Part shown: positions 28,442-30,110 of the stretch, piece by piece
How positions within the stretch are numbered: the first letter of the stretch is position 1
Layout of the letters: the number at the start of each line of letters is the position of its first letter
DNA from: a virus
DNA length: 30,110 nt
Strand: one strand, 5' to 3'
IMG/VR virus record: IMGVR_UViG_3300034158_000037
Span: 1 to 30,110 of that record
Translations under genes and position numbers: made by a program
The notes under the pieces: generated by a model
The model's input: the letters and a program-made list of their open reading frames with translations, nothing else
Databases searched by the model: none
Told to the model about the DNA's origin: nothing

Positions 28442-28533
28442 GCGCCCTATGTGCGCCCTAAACTATCGCGTCATCGCTACAGGCCACGTAATACAAGGGC
28501 TGTAGCTTTGAATCGCCCTGATCAATAGTCATG
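28442..28533 (-). promoter_or_regulatory. Composite module A (dyad + tandem TAGGGCGC)
   Basis: Dyad CATGAC-N5-ATCAGG (28533-28517), overlapping the stop codon of the upstream gene; 56 bases; then TAGGGCGC at 28460-28453 and 28449-28442. A 7-bp stem GCTACAG/CTGTAGC lies in the spacer. The next ATG is 82 bases downstream. Confidence 0.8.
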
Positions 28534-28924
28534 ACGACGCTTGAGCGCCGCCAAACGAGCAGGCGTACAGGCTTGGGAATTCCGGCGTGCGCTTCTGGTT
28601 TTCGTGGCAGCGGATGCCGGCATCGGCCAGGACTTCGCCGCTACGGCCATCACCGCGGTGCTTGCGCAACTTGATCCCGCAACTGCAAACCACGCTGGCC
28701 TTCTGGCCCTGGCCGCTCAGGCCGCAGTTGGTGCACTCGAAGATGCGCTCACCAGGCTTGGCGGCGCGCTTGCTGGCGATGCGGGAGAAGCAGGACCGGC
28801 AGACGTGGGGCTCAAGGCGCCATGAATTGTCTTGCGCACCAACCACTTGTGTCTCTTGCGCGCACGATTTTCGCGCGGGCGAGGATTCGGTCGCTTGGAT
28901 GACAGAATTCGCAGCAATTTTCAA
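28529..28924 (-). CDS. Zinc-ribbon phage protein, 131 aa
   Basis: TTG start (28924) overlapping the previous stop as TTGA, with AAGGGG 8 bases upstream. Metal-binding pairs C-R-S-C (42-45), C-T-N-C (64-67), V-C-S-C (79-82) and a later Cys near 105; the end RCHENQKRTPEFPSLYACSF is typical of phage zinc-ribbon proteins. Probably binds nucleic acid. Its last codons overlap the dyad of module A. Confidence 0.82.
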   Translation of the reverse strand: MKIAANSVIQATESSPARKSCAQETQVVGAQDNSWRLEPHVCRSCFSRIASKRAAKPGERIFECTNCGLSGQGQKASVVCSCGIKLRKHRGDGRSGEVLADAGIRCHENQKRTPEFPSLYACSFGGAQASS

Positions 28925-29442
28925 AACAATTCCCCTTGAGGCAGTTCACACTTCGGTCGATTAAATGAGAATGTGACTTGTTTGCTGCTATCCCGCAGCG
29001 CTGCAATCACCAGCTCTTCGCTGCTCACGGCCCTGATCTTCAAGCTCTGCGTCAGCTCACCGCACTGATACCGGATGCTCAGCTCGTGCAGCACTGGATG
29101 GGTGACAGGGATTGTGCCCCGGGCATTGCGCCCTTTGGTGTATTCGAGTTCACGGTTGTAGCAACTGGGACAGAGATGACCTCGAATGAGCCGGGTGGTG
29201 CCAGCGTGACACCTGCCGCAGATGCTCATCCCTCTCAGCGGTGACAGCGAGATCTCACCGACCCCAGCATGCTTCGCACCGAGTGCGCAGTTCTTGCACT
29301 GGTCCAATCGTTCCGGTGCACCACGGTCATTGGCGATGCGCCACATCCCTGCGCAGGACTCGACACTGAGCGTTGCTTTGCGCTTGTCGCAGCGAAAGCG
29401 TGGTTGCTCGGGTAGTTCCGGGATAGTGAAGTATTCGACCAC
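28921..29442 (-). CDS. Zinc-finger phage protein, 173 aa
   Basis: GTG at 29442 with AGGAG 7-8 bases upstream is preferred to an ATG 24 codons earlier that lies across an operator-like palindrome. Cys pairs include C-K-N-C, C-G-R-C and C-P-S-C-Y-N-R-E-L-E-Y followed by GRNARGTIPV; the last block is characteristic of a family of phage proteins of unknown function. First gene of the leftward block; the promoter and operator lie directly upstream. Confidence 0.85.
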   Translation of the reverse strand: MVEYFTIPELPEQPRFRCDKRKATLSVESCAGMWRIANDRGAPERLDQCKNCALGAKHAGVGEISLSPLRGMSICGRCHAGTTRLIRGHLCPSCYNRELEYTKGRNARGTIPVTHPVLHELSIRYQCGELTQSLKIRAVSSEELVIAALRDSSKQVTFSFNRPKCELPQGELF

Positions 29443-29462
29443 TGCGCAGCTCCTGTCGTGAT

Positions 29463-29486
29463 GCTGTGAAGTATAGGGTTCACAGC
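29463..29486 (-). promoter_or_regulatory. Operator-like 8+8 palindrome over a -10 box
   Basis: GCTGTGAA-N8-TTCACAGC is a perfect 8-bp inverted repeat; its centre contains TATACT (minus strand), a good -10, 28-33 bases before the GTG at 29442. TTCCTT is a weak -35 at 17 bp. The fit of palindrome and -10 suggests a repressor site controlling the first leftward promoter. Confidence 0.65.
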
Positions 29487-29581
29487 TCAAAAAAGGAACG
29501 GAATGCAGTGACAAAGAGTGAGCCGGATGTCGGCTAAAGCCGGTTACAGCCAGTTACAGCCAAGTTACAGATTGAGTTACA

Positions 29582-29639
29582 CCCTCTCTTCTCTTCTTCT
29601 CTATATTCTATAAGGAAAAGAAGAAGAAGAAGAAGAAGG
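29582..29639 (+). repeat. Polypyrimidine/polypurine tract with GAA repeats
   Basis: Twenty-one pyrimidines (29582-29602), a short AT-rich spacer, then 28 purines (29612-29639) including seven GAA-type triplets. The arms are nearly complementary and could form a hairpin or triplex; a second pyrimidine-rich tract follows at about 29711-29734. Confidence 0.7.
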
Positions 29640-29692
29640 TGCAACTGAGTAACTGAGATATATAACCCCATACAGGAGTCTTTTCGCGAGCA

Positions 29693-29704
29693 CTCATAAA
29701 TGAG
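29693..29704 (-). promoter_or_regulatory. CTCATAWATGAG palindrome, copy 6
   Basis: CTCATAAATGAG, part of a perfect 16-bp palindrome CACTCATAAATGAGTG (29691-29706). It lies in the middle of the origin-like region, 250 bases from the leftward gene and about 300 from the rightward one, so it may serve either or neither. Confidence 0.6.
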
Positions 29705-29945
29705 TGGTAGTACCCCCTCCCCCTCTTCCTCTCTCTATAATATTTACTTCCTTTCCAGTTTTTTTCAGTTACGGTTGCATTTCCTTTGAAATCAAGCACT
29801 TACGCGTAACTGGGCTGCAACTGAATGTAACCGAGTTACAGCGCGACATATGTAACTGTAGGTGTAACTGGCGACGCTCAATGCTTGCGGATCGCCTGCT
29901 ACGCATACCTTTGGCGCGATGCAGGCGCTCAGTTACAGAAGCGGC

Positions 29946-29976
29946 TTGCGTTATCCTGGCGTGGGCGTGCTACACT
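29946..29976 (+). promoter_or_regulatory. Candidate rightward promoter
   Basis: TTGCGT (29946-29951) and an extended -10 TGC-TACACT (29968-29976) with a 19-bp spacer, slightly long. The start site would fall about 17-18 bases before the ATG at 30001. The only promoter-like pair before that gene. Confidence 0.4.
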
Positions 29977-30000
29977 TGCCACGTGGCTGCCTGATCGGCC

Positions 30001-30110
30001 ATGACCATCCTCAGTGAACCGGCTCTACTCGGACCAATTTGGCTCAGCGCATGCGGGGCCAGGTCTAGCAACCGGGCGCTGTCTCTTCCTTATGAGGCAG
30101 CAAATCATGC
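30001..30110 (+). CDS. Partial hypothetical gene (5' end)
   Basis: An ATG at 30001 opens a frame that stays open to the right edge, 36 residues (MTILSEPALLGPIWLSACG...). The Shine-Dalgarno is weak. It is divergent from the leftward block and next to the iteron region, a position often taken by replication or control genes, but the visible residues show no motif. Confidence 0.45.
   Translation, partial: MTILSEPALLGPIWLSACGARSSNRALSLPYEAANH

Larger units (their letters stand above)
29543..29938 (+). other. Candidate replication origin with GTTACAG iterons
   Basis: Twelve copies of GTTACAG or its complement, allowing one change: forward at 29543, 29553, 29564, 29576, 29768, 29835 and 29932; reverse at 29649, 29806, 29827, 29852 and 29864. 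The first four are spaced 10-12 bp, one helical turn apart. A purine/pyrimidine tract and an AT-rich stretch lie between the clusters. No coding sequence is visible in 29443-30000. Origin function is inferred from iterons and divergent flanking genes. Confidence 0.55.

Noticed and set aside
15591-28533. Composite modules as a CRISPR or as transposon copies
   Set aside because: Only the two short end elements are conserved, not the sequence between; there is no array, no terminal inverted repeat pair and no target duplication.

Overview
The window looks like about 30 kb of a tailed-phage genome or prophage from a GC-rich Gram-negative host. A betaproteobacterium or pseudomonad is plausible, but nothing here fixes the host. 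Evidence for phage: a terminase large subunit, a candidate small subunit, a very large probable virion protein with an ADP-ribosyltransferase end, three DNA-modification enzymes including a Mom-like protein, a tRNA, and about 35 short, translationally coupled accessory genes. No integrase, attachment site or clear host gene was found.

Layout. At the left, two rightward genes (2-421 and 607-1230, the second secreted) converge on terL (1227-3854). Everything from 1227 to 29442 reads leftward on the minus strand. In transcription order from the right: two zinc-binding proteins (29442-28529); a run of about 15 tiny genes with ATGA/GTGA-type overlaps (28360-24547); a hypothetical gene, a TerS-like gene, a ParB-like gene, a Mom-like gene and a small gene (24414-21692); an AraC-family regulator and a beta-class DNA methyltransferase (21591-19678); a second run of tiny genes (19549-15228); a noncoding tRNA stretch between two terminators; the 1177-residue protein, a hypothetical, a NUDIX protein and an HNH nuclease (14546-9031); a DUF4942-methyltransferase fusion, a beta-clamp-like protein and five small genes (8902-3907); then terL. 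At the far right is a noncoding region of about 560 bp with GTTACAG iterons and purine/pyrimidine tracts, probably an origin plus divergent promoters, followed by the start of a rightward gene at 30001.

The most unusual feature is how the leftward genes are punctuated. Every gap longer than about 70 bp carries one of three repeated DNA signals. (1) Five copies of a composite module: a 17-bp dyad C(C/A)TGA(T/C)-N5-ATCAGG at the end of the upstream gene, then 55-57 bp, then two direct copies of TAGGGCGC with an 11-bp period. (2) Six copies of a 12-bp palindrome close to CTCATAWATGAG, usually 48-68 bp before a start codon. (3) Three copies of a GTCGTGA(t)(g)C-ACAAT-like sequence before terL, the giant protein and the TerS-like gene. 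I know of no described phage regulon with signal 1. The phage's own AraC-family protein, whose gene lies behind one module, is a natural suspect as its reader.

Other notable points: TerL appears to carry two ATPase domains, a Terminase_6-type one fused in front of a complete GpA-type protein. The giant protein combines helical repeats, a kinase-like domain and an R-S-E ADP-ribosyltransferase. Several genes start with TTG behind strong Shine-Dalgarno sequences.
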